Origin: Adiantum capillus-veneris
Lineage: Eukaryota > Streptophyta > Polypodiopsida > Polypodiales > Pteridaceae
Reading direction: 5' to 3'
NCBI GenBank assembly: GCA_014529385.2
Contig: CM043971.1
Coordinates: 53,173,209-53,237,208 of the forward strand
Length of the DNA: 64,000 bases
Made by a program: the position numbers and the translations under genes. Below are positions 21,372 to 32,274 of the stretch, one piece after another. Position 1 is the stretch's first letter; every line of letters starts with the position of its first letter. Under the pieces are notes generated by a model. The model ran no database searches. It saw only the letters and a program-made list of their open reading frames with translations, and was not told the origin of the DNA.

Positions 21372-22967
21372 TGTCATAATAATCAATATCTAATTCTCCT
21401 AAATGATTTTCTCATATTAAACTGATCATTTAATGTGGGGAAGTGCCAGGGGAGAAAAAGATAGAATATTGGTTAAGTTAGCAGACCGGCCACAGTAGGG
21501 ATCCAAAGGAGGGAAAATAGGGATCCAAAGGGGGGGCCATTTGCAAAAGAGCCATGTGAAACAATGGGCTAAAAATACCCTAAGGTTCAGCCCATTAAGA
21601 CTTCCAAAATGCTAAGGTTCCAAAATTCAAAGGTTGTGTCCAAAGGTCAACCTTAAGGGAATTGGATGCTTTGTGTGTGTACCAAAAAAGTCTTTGCAAT
21701 CACTACTTGGGAGGGGGCGAGCCTTGGGAGTAGGGGATGAGAGAGAAAGTCACACACACACACAAGCTCCCTTTACACAAAGGGAATGAGGGACACATGT
21801 CAGCTCCCTAGCCCAGATGCCCACAAGGTGTACCCAATTCCTATTGGATGGCCTTGGAGGTGGACCAATGAGAATTAGGCTAGAGTAAATCTAGTTTAAT
21901 TAATTTAAAAACACTTAATAAAAGAACCAATGAGAATTAAGTCCTCTAGAAGACTATTGGACAATCTCCCAAGTGGTCCAATGAGCATTCAGCAGCCCAA
22001 TGGCTTGCCTGATTCCTATTGGCCAGGACGCAAAGGGGTCCAATGAGAGTTTAGATGAATTATTAAATTGCCTTAAGCTCTCACAAAAGGGGAAAGGGGG
22101 ACACATGTCAGAAGGCTATCACTTATCCTGCTTAATTGTCATTGGCTTGACTTGGGGAGGTCCAATGAGGGTAGAGCAAGAGCAAATAGCAAGAGGCTTC
22201 GCCCAAGAGAAAGAGGGGGCTGATTTTTGGAAGGCATTATCACACACACACTCACACACAATCTATGTGTGAAGCAAAGAAGACTATCTCTTCCCAAGCT
22301 TTAATGGAGAGCTCATCACCTACTCCAAGCTTGTGAGATAGAAGCCTACATCGACACACTCTTGGCATGTGGCTGCAAATCCAACCAAGAGCCAAGCTTC
22401 AATGCATGCTCATCTCCTCTACCAAGCTAATTACTAAGCTAAGCTATGCTAATATGAGTGATTATGTGAGAAGATGTACATCTTTCTCGTAAGATACTCC
22501 TTCTTCCTCTCAATCTACTCTCATACCCTGCTAGCTCTCACCATCTTCGAAGGTGTGTGAGGTCTTGGGTCTAAGAACGGGGATAATTAATGTTGTGTTT
22601 GCTAAGTGTTTTGCTTAGTGCATGAAGCTTTCATCTTCATTGCACTAACTAGTCTTGAAGGAACACAAAGAATTGTATTGTGCAATGTCTCTCTTGATGG
22701 GAGAAACCATAATACAAAGCCTTTTGGAGGGGGGACCGGGAGGGGGGACCGCCTCCATGCAAATCCGGTCCTCAACTGTTGTCAATGGCTTAATTTCTCT
22801 CTCTTTTGAAAGTATTTTTGATGCTATCTAACTAGGTGTTATGCTTTTTGTTGCTCTCTCCACCCAAGCACTCTTGTAATTCTCATTAGGAATCTATTCT
22901 AATGAAATACCACTATGTTCATGCTAATTTCCGCTACACACAAGTTTTTAGGCCATTAAATGTAACA
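21372..22967 (+). repeat. 5' LTR of the chromodomain Gypsy (1596 bp)
   Basis: TGTCATAATAATC...GCCATTAAATGTAACA. It contains about 690 bp (about 21781-22471) that the 3' LTR lacks. Inside are the repeated word AGGGATCCAAAGG and several sentences of CCAATGAGAATTAG type. Confidence 0.92.
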
Positions 22968-22968
22968 T

Positions 22969-22985
22969 TGGTATCAGAGCACAAG
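22969..22985 (+). other. Primer-binding site, initiator tRNA-Met type
   Basis: TGGTATCAGAGCACAAG starts two bases after the LTR end. It is complementary to the 3' end of plant initiator tRNA-Met and primes minus-strand DNA synthesis. Confidence 0.9.
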
Positions 22986-23384
22986 GTTTCTCTTTTCTTG
23001 CTCAAGAAGGGAGGTCCTCAAGCTAACTATAAATGGTTGGTATTATTAATTGCCTGTGAGTAAGTAGAATAGGGATTTTTCAGCCTTGCAGTGCGCCTAC
23101 CTTCATGCAGTTAACGGGGCATCACCATCGAGAGCTATAGTCTTAATAGTGGAGTCCTACGGGGCTTGCCTACGGCTTAACCACTATTGAGCTATTAGAA
23201 GCTTGACAGGAGCCGGTGTTGTTTTGGTGTTGAAAGACCCTCTCTTCTATTCCTTGCAATTAATGGTATTCGAGCCGCGGGTACAGTATCTTGAGTGCTT
23301 CTTCTAAAGGGGTAAAGAGGAGTAGCAACTAGGGCTTGAAGTGCCAAAGTACACTTTAAAAGTTTACACCTAAAAGTTGTTAGA

Positions 23385-24977
23385 ATGGCTGACAATAGTA
23401 AAGAGAGTGAAATTAATGTTGATAACTTTGATTTTGCTAATGAGCAAGCTACTAATGATGCTTCGATGCTTGTTAACTATCTTGTTTCTAGGCTTCAACA
23501 AGCCATGGGCAATCCATCTCTCCAAAGTGAAGTGCAACGACAGCTTCGTGCTCACGGGATTCTCCAAGCTCATCACCATGACGAGAGAACACCTAGGAAG
23601 CCTCCTTGTGAGACTCCCAAAAGAGGTCTCTCTCCGATTCAGAAAGAAGAAGAGAATCCATATGAAGGGCTCAAGAATTTACTTCTTGATGATGCATCTC
23701 CTTCCCAAAGGAGAACTCAAGAGCCTCCACCGAAGGAACGGGAAAGAAGTGAGTCTCCCGCCACCTCAGCGGAGATGGCTCCACGAAGACGGCGGGCTAA
23801 ACACTCTCCATCACCACCAAAGCGGAGAAGACCATCACACTCTTCTCCACGCCATAATTCAAAGAGGGATGATAAAAAGCAAGAGAAGAAAAAGGCGAGA
23901 AAGAGGACATCCTCTTCTCCATATTCTTCATCCTCTTCCTCTTATGAAAGTGATGGTGAAGACAACGAAGATCAAGACAAGAAAAAGGCGAGAAAGAGGT
24001 CACCCTCTTCTCCACCTTCTTCAAATTCTTCACCTTCTGAAGAAAGTGATGGTGCAACCTTTGAACCATCAAAAAGAAGAGGCCATAGGAAATCCTATGT
24101 CGCATGGAAGAGGTCATCCAAGCTAAAGAAGTTCAAAGAGGGAGGGAAGAGCATCTCTTTCCTTACCTATGATGGTACCTTTGGTGCTACGGACAAAGTC
24201 TTGGCCTTTATCCAACAGTTCGATGCGGCGTTTGGAGATGAGGGCTTCACGGAGTCCTCTAAGCTACGCCATGTAGCTATGCACTTTCAAAAGTCCGCCA
24301 AACAATGGTGGTCTAGCCTACGAGCCAACGGTGAAGCTCCACAAACATGGAAAACTTTAAGAGCTTCCATTATGAAGCAGTTTCTGGCCACCGATGCCAA
24401 AGACAAAGTACTCACCGAATGGCGAAGCTTAAAGCTCTCTCCCTATGAATCCATCCAAAAATATGTAGACAAGTTTTGGGACCTACAACTCAAAGCCACT
24501 GTCTTCAAAAAGTTGGATTTTGGAGAGCAAAAGCAACAATTTTGTGCGGGCTTAACCGAAGAAATGCCGGAGTATGTCAACTCCCAAAGGCCACGTACCA
24601 TATCGGCGGTAATACACCATACTATGGTGGCCTCTCGAATCAATTTCCAAACGGGGGCTAAAAGAAATAATAAGCCCATGGAAAACAAGGGTTCCAACAA
24701 GCCTAAGGGGAAGGACAATGTCCAAAAGTCTCCTAAAGGCAACTCCAACAAAGCCAAAGAGAAGGGAGTTTACAAAGGTAAAAACAAACTCTCTCCTGAA
24801 GAGCTTGAGCATTATCACAAGGATAACCGGTGTTTCAAGTGCGGCGAACAAGGGCATGCGTACCGCGCTTGTCCCCAAAAGGACAACCGCCAAGATCCTC
24901 CTAGAGGAGGAGACTCACCAAACTCACCACAAAGGATCTCCTCTATGCCATGCTTGGGGAAAGGTAAGAGAACATAA
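23385..24977 (+). CDS. Gypsy Gag polyprotein, 530 aa, intact
   Basis: Capsid and nucleocapsid precursor. The start at 23385 (MADNSKESE) is the first Met of the frame after the 400-bp leader. Residues about 50-230 are a Pro/Ser/Arg/Lys-rich disordered part with alternating RKR and SSPSSS runs. Residues about 250-400 are the Retrotrans_gag fold (KQWWSSLRANGEAPQTWKTL, TEWRSLKLSPYESIQKYVDKF). A single zinc knuckle CFKCGEQGHAYRAC lies at about 24831-24873. The frame stops at 24977, and the protease frame (+1 relative to gag) is already open there. Pol expression would therefore need a frameshift, unless the stop is a mutation. No internal breaks are seen. Confidence 0.92.
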   Translation: MADNSKESEINVDNFDFANEQATNDASMLVNYLVSRLQQAMGNPSLQSEVQRQLRAHGILQAHHHDERTPRKPPCETPKRGLSPIQKEEENPYEGLKNLLLDDASPSQRRTQEPPPKERERSESPATSAEMAPRRRRAKHSPSPPKRRRPSHSSPRHNSKRDDKKQEKKKARKRTSSSPYSSSSSSYESDGEDNEDQDKKKARKRSPSSPPSSNSSPSEESDGATFEPSKRRGHRKSYVAWKRSSKLKKFKEGGKSISFLTYDGTFGATDKVLAFIQQFDAAFGDEGFTESSKLRHVAMHFQKSAKQWWSSLRANGEAPQTWKTLRASIMKQFLATDAKDKVLTEWRSLKLSPYESIQKYVDKFWDLQLKATVFKKLDFGEQKQQFCAGLTEEMPEYVNSQRPRTISAVIHHTMVASRINFQTGAKRNNKPMENKGSNKPKGKDNVQKSPKGNSNKAKEKGVYKGKNKLSPEELEHYHKDNRCFKCGEQGHAYRACPQKDNRQDPPRGGDSPNSPQRISSMPCLGKGKRT

Positions 24978-25313
24978 TGCTTTTATTCTCTTTGACCCTA
25001 GTTCTACTCACAATTTTATATCTATAGAGTTCGCCACCAAGCTAGGCATACAAGCCTACGAGATGGGAGATGTCCTACCCGCAGACAGTGCCTTCAAGGG
25101 GCAAGAAGCTTCAGTCACTCCCTTAATCGGGAAATTGAGGCTTCATGTCCAAGGCTATGTGGACAAAGAGGACTTCTTTATCTCTCTTCTCAAGCATGAG
25201 GATGTAATCCTAGGGGCACCATGGTTTGACCGCCTGGCTGCCAATGTTAAATTTCCTGAAAGGAGAATCTCCTTTAAGTTCAGGGAAAAAGACATGTATA
25301 TAGATGCTAAGGA
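24930..25313 (+). pseudogene. Gypsy aspartic protease, cut by Copia insertion
   Basis: Retropepsin-like segment in the +1 frame relative to gag: FILFDPSSTHNFIS (active-site region, normally D-S/T-G, here D-P-S-S), then the flap-side ILGAPWFDRL, a typical Gypsy C-terminal hydrophobic-Gly motif. The frame is cut at 25313 by the nested Copia and resumes in frame at 30884 after the AAGGA duplication. Activity is doubtful because of the altered active site as well as the insertion. Confidence 0.82.
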
Positions 25314-26091
25314 TGTTAGAAAATAAGACGTAGCTAAATAGATTTTTGAGTAGATTACTTAATGGAGAGAGATAGATTTCACACACAAGAGATTATAAAG
25401 TAGAGAGAGAGAGAGAGTACACACGATATACGTGGTTCACCCAATGTGGGCTACGTCCACGGGAAAGCAGCCACTCAATGGCTTTAGCACTTCAAAAGAA
25501 GAAGTAGTTTACAAAGGGATTAAACCCTTGATAGAGCTCCCGCCTTGCTTCACTCTCACCACCTCACACTCACCTTATTGCATCAACTTCACACTATGAA
25601 ATGTGTGTAGAAATGGCCTCCTTTTATAGGCCAAAAGGGCTGCCTTCTCTTATGAGAGACAGCCATGTGTAGCCGCCCTTGTGCGAATAAGTCCAAATCG
25701 GACCCTCCAATCCGCCCATGTGTGGCCGCCCTTGAGAAGACAAGTCTGCTTTTGAATTCGGCCACCGGCCACCGGCCATTGACTTCCGACCACCGGCCAT
25801 CAGCCATTGACTACCGGCCATCGGCCAACCGACCGGTTGTTTTCCGACCACTTTCCAGCCGCCGTCTGGCCATAATATTCCGGCGAAAATGAATATTCCG
25901 GCGAAAAAAGTCTCGGGGACCTCCGCCCCCGAGGCCTCTAAAGTTGCCCCTGATTTTTGTCCGTGAAAATTTTGGCTTCCGGTGAGTGATTTTCCTTCAC
26001 GCACGATGGCTTCTCCTCATAATGGGGGCCTTACAAATGTGCGCTTTTACCACAGAAAATTACAAGGGTAAATCAGGCTCCATACTTAACA
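25314..26091 (-). repeat. 3' LTR of the Tnt1-like Copia
   Basis: 778 bp. A TATAAAAG box on the minus strand lies at 25621-25628. A GGCCACCGGCCA / GACCACCGGCCATC repeat cluster lies at about 25760-25845 and is partly deleted in the other LTR. Confidence 0.94.
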
Positions 26092-26151
26092 ATCTCCCAC
26101 TTGGAGACTGATCTCCAAACCAAACCTGCGACTGCTTTCCATTCTGGCTTC

Positions 26152-28822
26152 TTATCCTTGAATGCCGATTGAAGATGAGCAAAAGCTCAACTTCTCCTTG
26201 TTGACCACCTTTGTAAACATGTCTGCAGGATTTTCACTTGTATGCACCTTTCCTAGCTTTAGCTGTCCCTCTTCCAAAAGAGTGCGTATGAAGTGATATC
26301 TCACCTCAATGTGCTTTGTCCTTGAATGAAAGGCTGAGTTCTTCGCAAGATGGATAGCGCTTTGGCTATCACTGTACAAGACACAATTGTCTTGTTTGAA
26401 TCCAAGCTCTTCTAAGAATCTGTGAAGCCACAGAATTTCTTTGCTTGCCTCTGTCATTGCTACATACTCTGCTTCCGTGGTAGAAAGTGAAACCATTTTC
26501 TACAGCTTTGAAGCCCAGCTTACTGCTGTGCCTCCAACCGTGAACACATATCCAGTAGTGCTCCTTCGAGTATCTTTGTCACTTGCCATATCTGCATCAG
26601 CATACCCTTCTAGAAAAATATCAGTTCCTCCAAAATACAAAGCATTTGTTGTTGTCCCTTTTAGATACCTAAGTATCCACTTCACAGCTTGCCAATGCTC
26701 TTTACGTGGGTTGTCCATGAACCTACTCACAACTCCCACTGCATGTGCAATGTCTGGCCTTGTCCAGACCATAGCATACATTAGAGAACCTACCGCTGCA
26801 GCATATGGAACTTTAGACATATAGGCTATCTCCTCTTGTGTCTTTGGACACATATCCTTCGTTAGTTTAAAATGACCAGTCAAAGGTGTAGAAACTGGTT
26901 TTGCATTTTGCATTGCAAACCTTTCTAGTACCTTCTTGATGTAATCTTCTTGAGATAGCTTTATTGTCTTCTTCGTCCTGTCCCTTGATATTTTCATACC
27001 AAGTATCTTCTTTGCAGCACCTAAATCTTTCATTGAAAAAGATTTGGACAGCTCCTCTTTTAGATCTTTGATGTCTTGCATGTTAGCACTTGCAATCAAC
27101 ATGTCATCAACATACAACATTAGGATGATGAATTTCCTATCTCCCAAATTCTTCGTGTAGACGCAGTGATCCGAGTTGCATCTTGTGAATCCATGATCCA
27201 ACATCCATCGATCAAACTTCAAGTACCATTGTCTTGATGCTTGCTTTAAACCATACAAGCTCTTCTTTAATCTGCAAACCATTTTCTCCTTACCTTTTAC
27301 TTCATACCCCTTTGGTTGAAGCATGTAGATTTCCTCCTCTAAGTCACCGTGAGGGAATGCCGTATTTACATCCATTTGCTCGAGATTTAGATCATGAGCA
27401 GCCACAAGGCTTAAGACAAGCCTAATTGAGTTCATTTTTACAACAGGAGAAAATATTTCATTGAAGTCAATACCTTTCTTTTGAGAAAAAACTTTTACCA
27501 CAAGCCTAGAATTGTACCTTTTCTTCCCACCTTCTTCTTCCTTCAGCTTGTACACCCATTTGTTTTGAAGTGCCCGCTTACCTTTAGGCAACTCAACCAA
27601 CTCCCATGTTTGGTTGCGATGTAGTGAGTCCATCTCCACTTGCATGCTCTTCGTCCATTCTTCTTTGGATTCATGTTGCATAGCTTCTTCATATGATTCC
27701 GGCTCTCCAGAATCTGAGATCAAGAGATGGTTGAAGGAAGGAACAAACCTTTCTGGAGGTCTACTTGCTCTTGTAGATCTTCGGGGAATAGGTTGAGGCT
27801 CCTCATTTGGTTGATGTTGTTGCACATTGTCACCGTTTGCAGTCGTTGAGTCTTTACCGTCCTCAAGCTCCATGTACTCATCACCTGTTTCTTTTGTTTG
27901 TTTTCTTTCCAAGTAATCTTTGTACATATTTTGTTCGTTAAAAATTACATCCCTACTCCTTAAGATTTTACCATCTTCAGGATTCCATAGGCGATACCCA
28001 AAGTCTCCTTCTCCATAGCCAATGAAGAAACACTTTTTGGACTTTGCATCTAGCTTTGATCTTAGGCTTCTATCTATGTGCATGAAAGCCTCACACCCAA
28101 ACACTTTGAGAAATGCATAATTCACCGGTTTACCTGTCCATGCCTCTTCTGGAACTCCCCCATCCAATGTCGTTGAGGGTGACCGATTGATTAAGTACGC
28201 AGACGTACTTACAGCTTCTGCCCAAAGCTCAAGCGGTAGGCCTACATGTAGCCGCATGCTTCGTGCTCGTTCCATGATTGTCCTGTTCATCCTTTTCGAA
28301 ATCCCATTTTGTTGAGGTGTCCTTGGGGTTGTCCTTTGCCTCCGAATGCCATTGCTAGCACAAAAGCTTTCAAAAGCTTGGCTGCAATATTCGCCTCCAT
28401 TGTCGGATCTGAGGCATTTAACCTTGGTACCTGTTTCATTCTCCACAAAGGCTTTCCACCTTTGAAATATGGAAAATACATCGGATTTATTCTTCATGAC
28501 ATAAACCCATGTTTTTCTAGTCGCATCGTCTATGAATGTTACATAGTACAATGAGCCACCAAGTGATGGTGTACTTGCAGGACCCCAAACATCAGAATGA
28601 ACCAACTCAAGTTTTTTTTTTTCTTTCATTTCCTGATTTTTGAAATTTTACCCTCTTTTGTTTACCATAAACACAATCTTCACAGAACTCTAAGTCCACT
28701 TCTTTCAAACCTGGTAGAAGCTTCTTTGTTTGAAGGATTTGCATTCCTTTGGCACTCATATGCCCAAGTCGGTAGTGCCACACCGCACTGTCAACTTCTG
28801 TAGTTGCTGCACAAGCTGAAGG
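26152..28822 (-). pseudogene. Tnt1-like integrase, reverse transcriptase and RNase H (nearly intact)
   Basis: Minus-strand order: HYRLGHMSAKGM and CEDCVYGKQKRV (integrase zinc-binding end), then after a frameshift in an A run (28611-28621) LVHSDVWGPA, YVTFIDDATRK, CLRSDNGGEY and TPQQNGISKRMNRT (DDE core complete), YLINRSPST, RT with WVYKLK, DVNTAFPHGDLEEEIYM and LMLYVDDMLIAS (catalytic DD intact), RPDIAHAVGVVSRF, and RNase H with SLSTTEAEYVAM, SDSQSAIHLAKN and HIEVRYHFIR. One TAG stop at 26500-26502 splits the RNase H. Every catalytic motif is present; the lesions are point-like. Confidence 0.94.
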
Positions 28823-30029
28823 TTACGTGCTAACAGTACACAAGTAAAGTGTACCGACTTTTTCTCCCTTGGCAACCACCAAAGATCCCTTTGAGATCTT
28901 CCACTGTTTGTTTCCGAATGCAATGTTGTGACCTTCATCGTCCAATTGTCTTGTAGAGATCAAATTTTTGCGAAGAGAAGGAACATGCCTAACATCTTTA
29001 AGCTTCCATTCATTTCCGTTAGCAGTTTTGACAGAAACTGTACCTTTGCCGACAATCTCACAAGCTTCATCATCTCCCAAGTATACATACCCAAAATTAC
29101 CTTTGGTGTAGTCTTGGAAATGTTGCTTGTGTGGTGTCGCATGGAATGAAGCCCCGGAATCTACTATCCAGGAATTAGACACATTGTCTAATGAGAGAAT
29201 TAGAGCATCTTGCTCTACTTTACCTGCCACATTGGCCTCCGATGTTGGCTTGTTGTCTTGAGACTCTGTCTCCTTCTTCTTCTTGGACCAGCAATCCTTC
29301 TTGACGTGGCCCTTCTTGCCGCAATTCCAACATTCAAGAACTGACTTTGTGCGTGACTTGCTCCTCCTTAAGCGATCACGACCCTTTTGGTTTTTGAACC
29401 TCTCCTTAGGCCTTCCTCTTGTTTCCACTGATAGTGCAGCACTTGATGATTCTCCTGTGCTTCTCCTTCGCATTTCCTCGCTTAGGAGAACACCCACAAC
29501 ATCATCAAACTTAAGAGTATTTGTGCTAGAGATAGAATTACTTACAGCCATCACAAGGCTGTCCCAACTATCCAGTAGAGATGATAGTATAAGGAGAGCT
29601 CGCACTTCGTCATCGAAATTGATTTTCACTGATCGAAGTTGACTTATGTTTGTGTTAAAGTTTTAGGTGTTCTGCAATTGAACCATTCTCTGCCATCTTT
29701 AGATTGAACAAGCGCTTCATAAGAAATACCTTATTGGATGCCGATGGTTTTTCGTAGAAGTCGTCAAGTGACTTCATCAAGTCCTCCGTGGTCTTCATCT
29801 CCGAAACATTGAAGGCCACCGTTGACGCCAAGCTTAACCGGATTTTTCCCAGTGCCTTTCGATCAAGGACAATCCATGCTTCATCTGCCATTGTTGCGGG
29901 CTTCTTCGCAAGACCGCCTAGTGGCAAATAGAGGTCCTTCTGGTAGAGATAGTCTTCAATCTGCATCTTCCAATGTTGGTAGTTTTTGCCGTCGAACTTC
30001 TCAATCTTGAGCTTCCCTTCCTCCGCCAT
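28823..30029 (-). pseudogene. Tnt1-like gag and protease (one frameshift, one stop)
   Basis: Start at 30029 (MAEEGKLKIEKFDG). Gag core: NYQHWKMQIEDYLYQKDLY, then FYEKPSASNKVFLMKRLF, then (after a 1-base frameshift near 29650) INFDDEVRALLILSSLLDSW. The zinc knuckle CWNCGKKGHVKKDC lies at about 29290-29335. The protease WIVDSGASFHATPH (about 29125-29170) has its catalytic Asp-Ser-Gly intact. The frame ends at a TAA at 28823-28825, after which homology simply continues, so this is a single nonsense change. Confidence 0.92.
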
Positions 30030-30102
30030 AACTCCCACTCAATTCAAGGAATCCTTTCCTTGAGTTAATTTAGCTACGAGCAAACCTTGCTCTGATACCA
30101 GT

Positions 30103-30878
30103 TGTTAGAAAATAAGACGTAGCTAAATAGATTTTTGAGTAGATTACTTAATGGAGAGAGATAGATTTCACACACAAGAGATTATAGAGTAGAGAGAGAG
30201 AGAGAGAGTACACACGATATACGTGGTTCACCCAATGTGGGATACGTCCACGGGAAAGCAGCCACTCAATGGCTTTAGCACTTCAAAAGAAGAAGTAGTT
30301 TACAAAGGGATTAAACCCTTGATAGAGCTCCCGCCTTGCTGCACTCTCACCACCTCACACTCACCTTGTTGCATCAACTTCACACTATGAAATGTGTGTA
30401 GAAATGACCTCCTTTTATAGGCCAAAAGGGTTGCCTTCTCTTATGAGAGACAGCCATGTGTAGCCGTTCTTGTGCGAATAAGTCCAAATCGGACCCTCCA
30501 ATCCGCCCATGTGTGGCCGCCCTTGAGAAGACAAGTCTGCTTTTGAATTCGGCCACCGGCCACCGGCCATTGACTTCCGACCACCGGCCATCGTCCATTG
30601 ACGGGCCACCGGCCAACCGACCGGTTGTTTTTCGACCACTTTCTGGCCTCCGTCCGGCCATAATATTCCGGCAAAAAGGAATATTCCGGCGAAAAAAGTT
30701 CGGGGACCTCCGCCCCCGAGGCCGCTAAAGTTGTCCCTGATTCTTGTCCGTGAAAATTTTGGTTTCCGGTGAGTGATTTTCCTTCACGCACGATGGCTTC
30801 TCCTCATAATGGGGGCCTTACAAATGTGCGCTTTTACCACAGAAAATTACAAGGGTAAATCAGGCTCCATACTTAACA
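30103..30878 (-). repeat. 5' LTR of the Tnt1-like Copia
   Basis: 776 bp, with a minus-strand TATAAAAG box at 30412-30419 that would drive element transcription leftward. It ends at the AAGGA duplication. Confidence 0.94.
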
Positions 30879-30883
30879 AAGGA

Positions 30884-32260
30884 AATGGGTAACACTATCC
30901 CCATTGTACATACACTAGCTTTCAACAAGTCAATAAAGAGCTCTATTTCCGTGTACATGATTTTTGTTAAAGATTCTCAAAATGAACCTAATGCTTTAGC
31001 AAAAGAAAATAAAAGCAACCAAAAGGAATTAGAATTATCCAATTTTCTCAAGGGATTTCAAGATGTTTTTATTGACGACATCCCTTGAGCTACCTCCTAA
31101 ACGAGGTAATGATGACCATGCAATTGAACTTCTTCCAGGAAGTTCACCGCCTAACAAACCTCCTTATAGAGTTTCTCAAGCTCAACAAGAGGAGACAATG
31201 TGGCAAGTGCATGAGTTAGTTGAGAAGGGCATGGTTAGGCCTAGCTCATCTCCATTTTGCTCACCTGTGCTATTAGTGCAAAAGAAAGACGGCACATATC
31301 GTATGTGTGTCGACTATAGAGCACTAAATAGGATCACTATCAAGAATAGGTTTCCCGTTCCACGGATAGAAGACCTATTTGATAAGCTACAAGGATCGAC
31401 CTACTTCAGTAGGATTGACCTAAAAAGTGGCTATCATCAAATAAGGATAGTTGATAAAGACATTGTAAAGACCGCATTTCGCACCACATTTGGTCTTTAC
31501 GAATACATTGTCATGCCTTTTGGCTTGACCAATGCACCAGCCACATTCAACCGCTTGATGGAAAAGCTATTCAGGCCTCATCGAACCTTCACTGGAGTGT
31601 TCTTTGATGATATTATCATCTACTCTAATTCATTAGATGAACCCAAGCAACACCTCCAGGTAATATTTCAAGTTTTAAGAGAGAATAAACTTTATGTTAA
31701 TCGCAAGAAAAGTGAATTTTTCTTGCAAGAGATTCAGTATTTAGGTCACATTATCTCTCAAGATGGCATCCAAATGGATCCATCAAAGTTGGAGGTAATA
31801 CAAGGATGGCCTAAACCAAGGAATCTTCATGAACTAAGAAGCTTTATAGGTATGTGTGCATACTATAGATGCTTCATAGAAAAGTTCTCACAAATTGCGG
31901 GACCATTACATGACCTAACAAAGAAAAGCGTTAGGTATACATGGTCTGCTAAGGAGAACAATGCTTTCGAAAAGCTTATCTCTCAACTTGTGCTTACACT
32001 ACCGGATCTCTCAAAACCATTTGAGGTCCAATGTGATGCTTGTGGTGATTGCCTTGTAGCTGTTTTGCTCCAAGAAGGGCACGCCATAGGCTATGAGAGT
32101 CGAAGGCTCGACCCTGTTGAGCAAGCTCTAGGCATATATGAAAAGGAACTCCTTGCAGTTCTACATGCCTTAGACTCATGGAAGCACTATTTATTGGGGA
32201 CTCCTTTCATTCTGCGAACGGATCACTAAAGTCTTAAGTACTTCATGACGTAGACCAAGC
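30884..32260 (+). pseudogene. Gypsy reverse transcriptase and RNase H
   Basis: Continues pol after the Copia. The linker ends FQDVFIDDIP (31088), where about two bases are missing and the frame moves. RT then runs LPPKRGNDDHAIELLPGS, VHELVEKGMVRPSSSPF, MCVDYRALNRITIKNRFPVP, STYFSRIDLKSGYHQIRI, YIVMPFGLTNAPATFNRLM and VFFDDIIIYS (catalytic pair at about 31606-31611, intact), then the thumb YLGHIISQDGIQMDP. RNase H: LSKPFEVQCDACGDCLVAVL, YEKELLAVLHALDSWKHYL and LRTDH, then stop (32227-32229). A second in-frame stop follows near 32250 before MRWTNFLSQF. RT is otherwise uninterrupted. Confidence 0.93.
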
Positions 32261-32274
32261 TCTCCGACAAAAAA

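Larger units (their letters stand above)
25314..30878 (-). mobile_element. Ty1/copia retrotransposon, Tnt1/Tork-like, nearly intact (5.57 kb)
   Basis: Two LTRs (25314-26091, 778 bp; 30103-30878, 776 bp), TGTTAGAA...TTAACA on the plus strand, and duplication AAGGA at 25309-25313 and 30879-30883. On the minus strand the primer-binding site TGGTATCAGAGC follows the 5' LTR (about 30090-30101), and a polypurine tract AAGTGGGAGAT precedes the 3' LTR. One Gag-Pol frame holds all domains. Only about four lesions are visible, and the LTRs are very alike by eye, so it is the youngest layer of the nest. Gag (MAEEGKLKIEKFDGKNY) and pol are close in style to tobacco Tnt1; the lineage name is inference. 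Confidence 0.95.
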
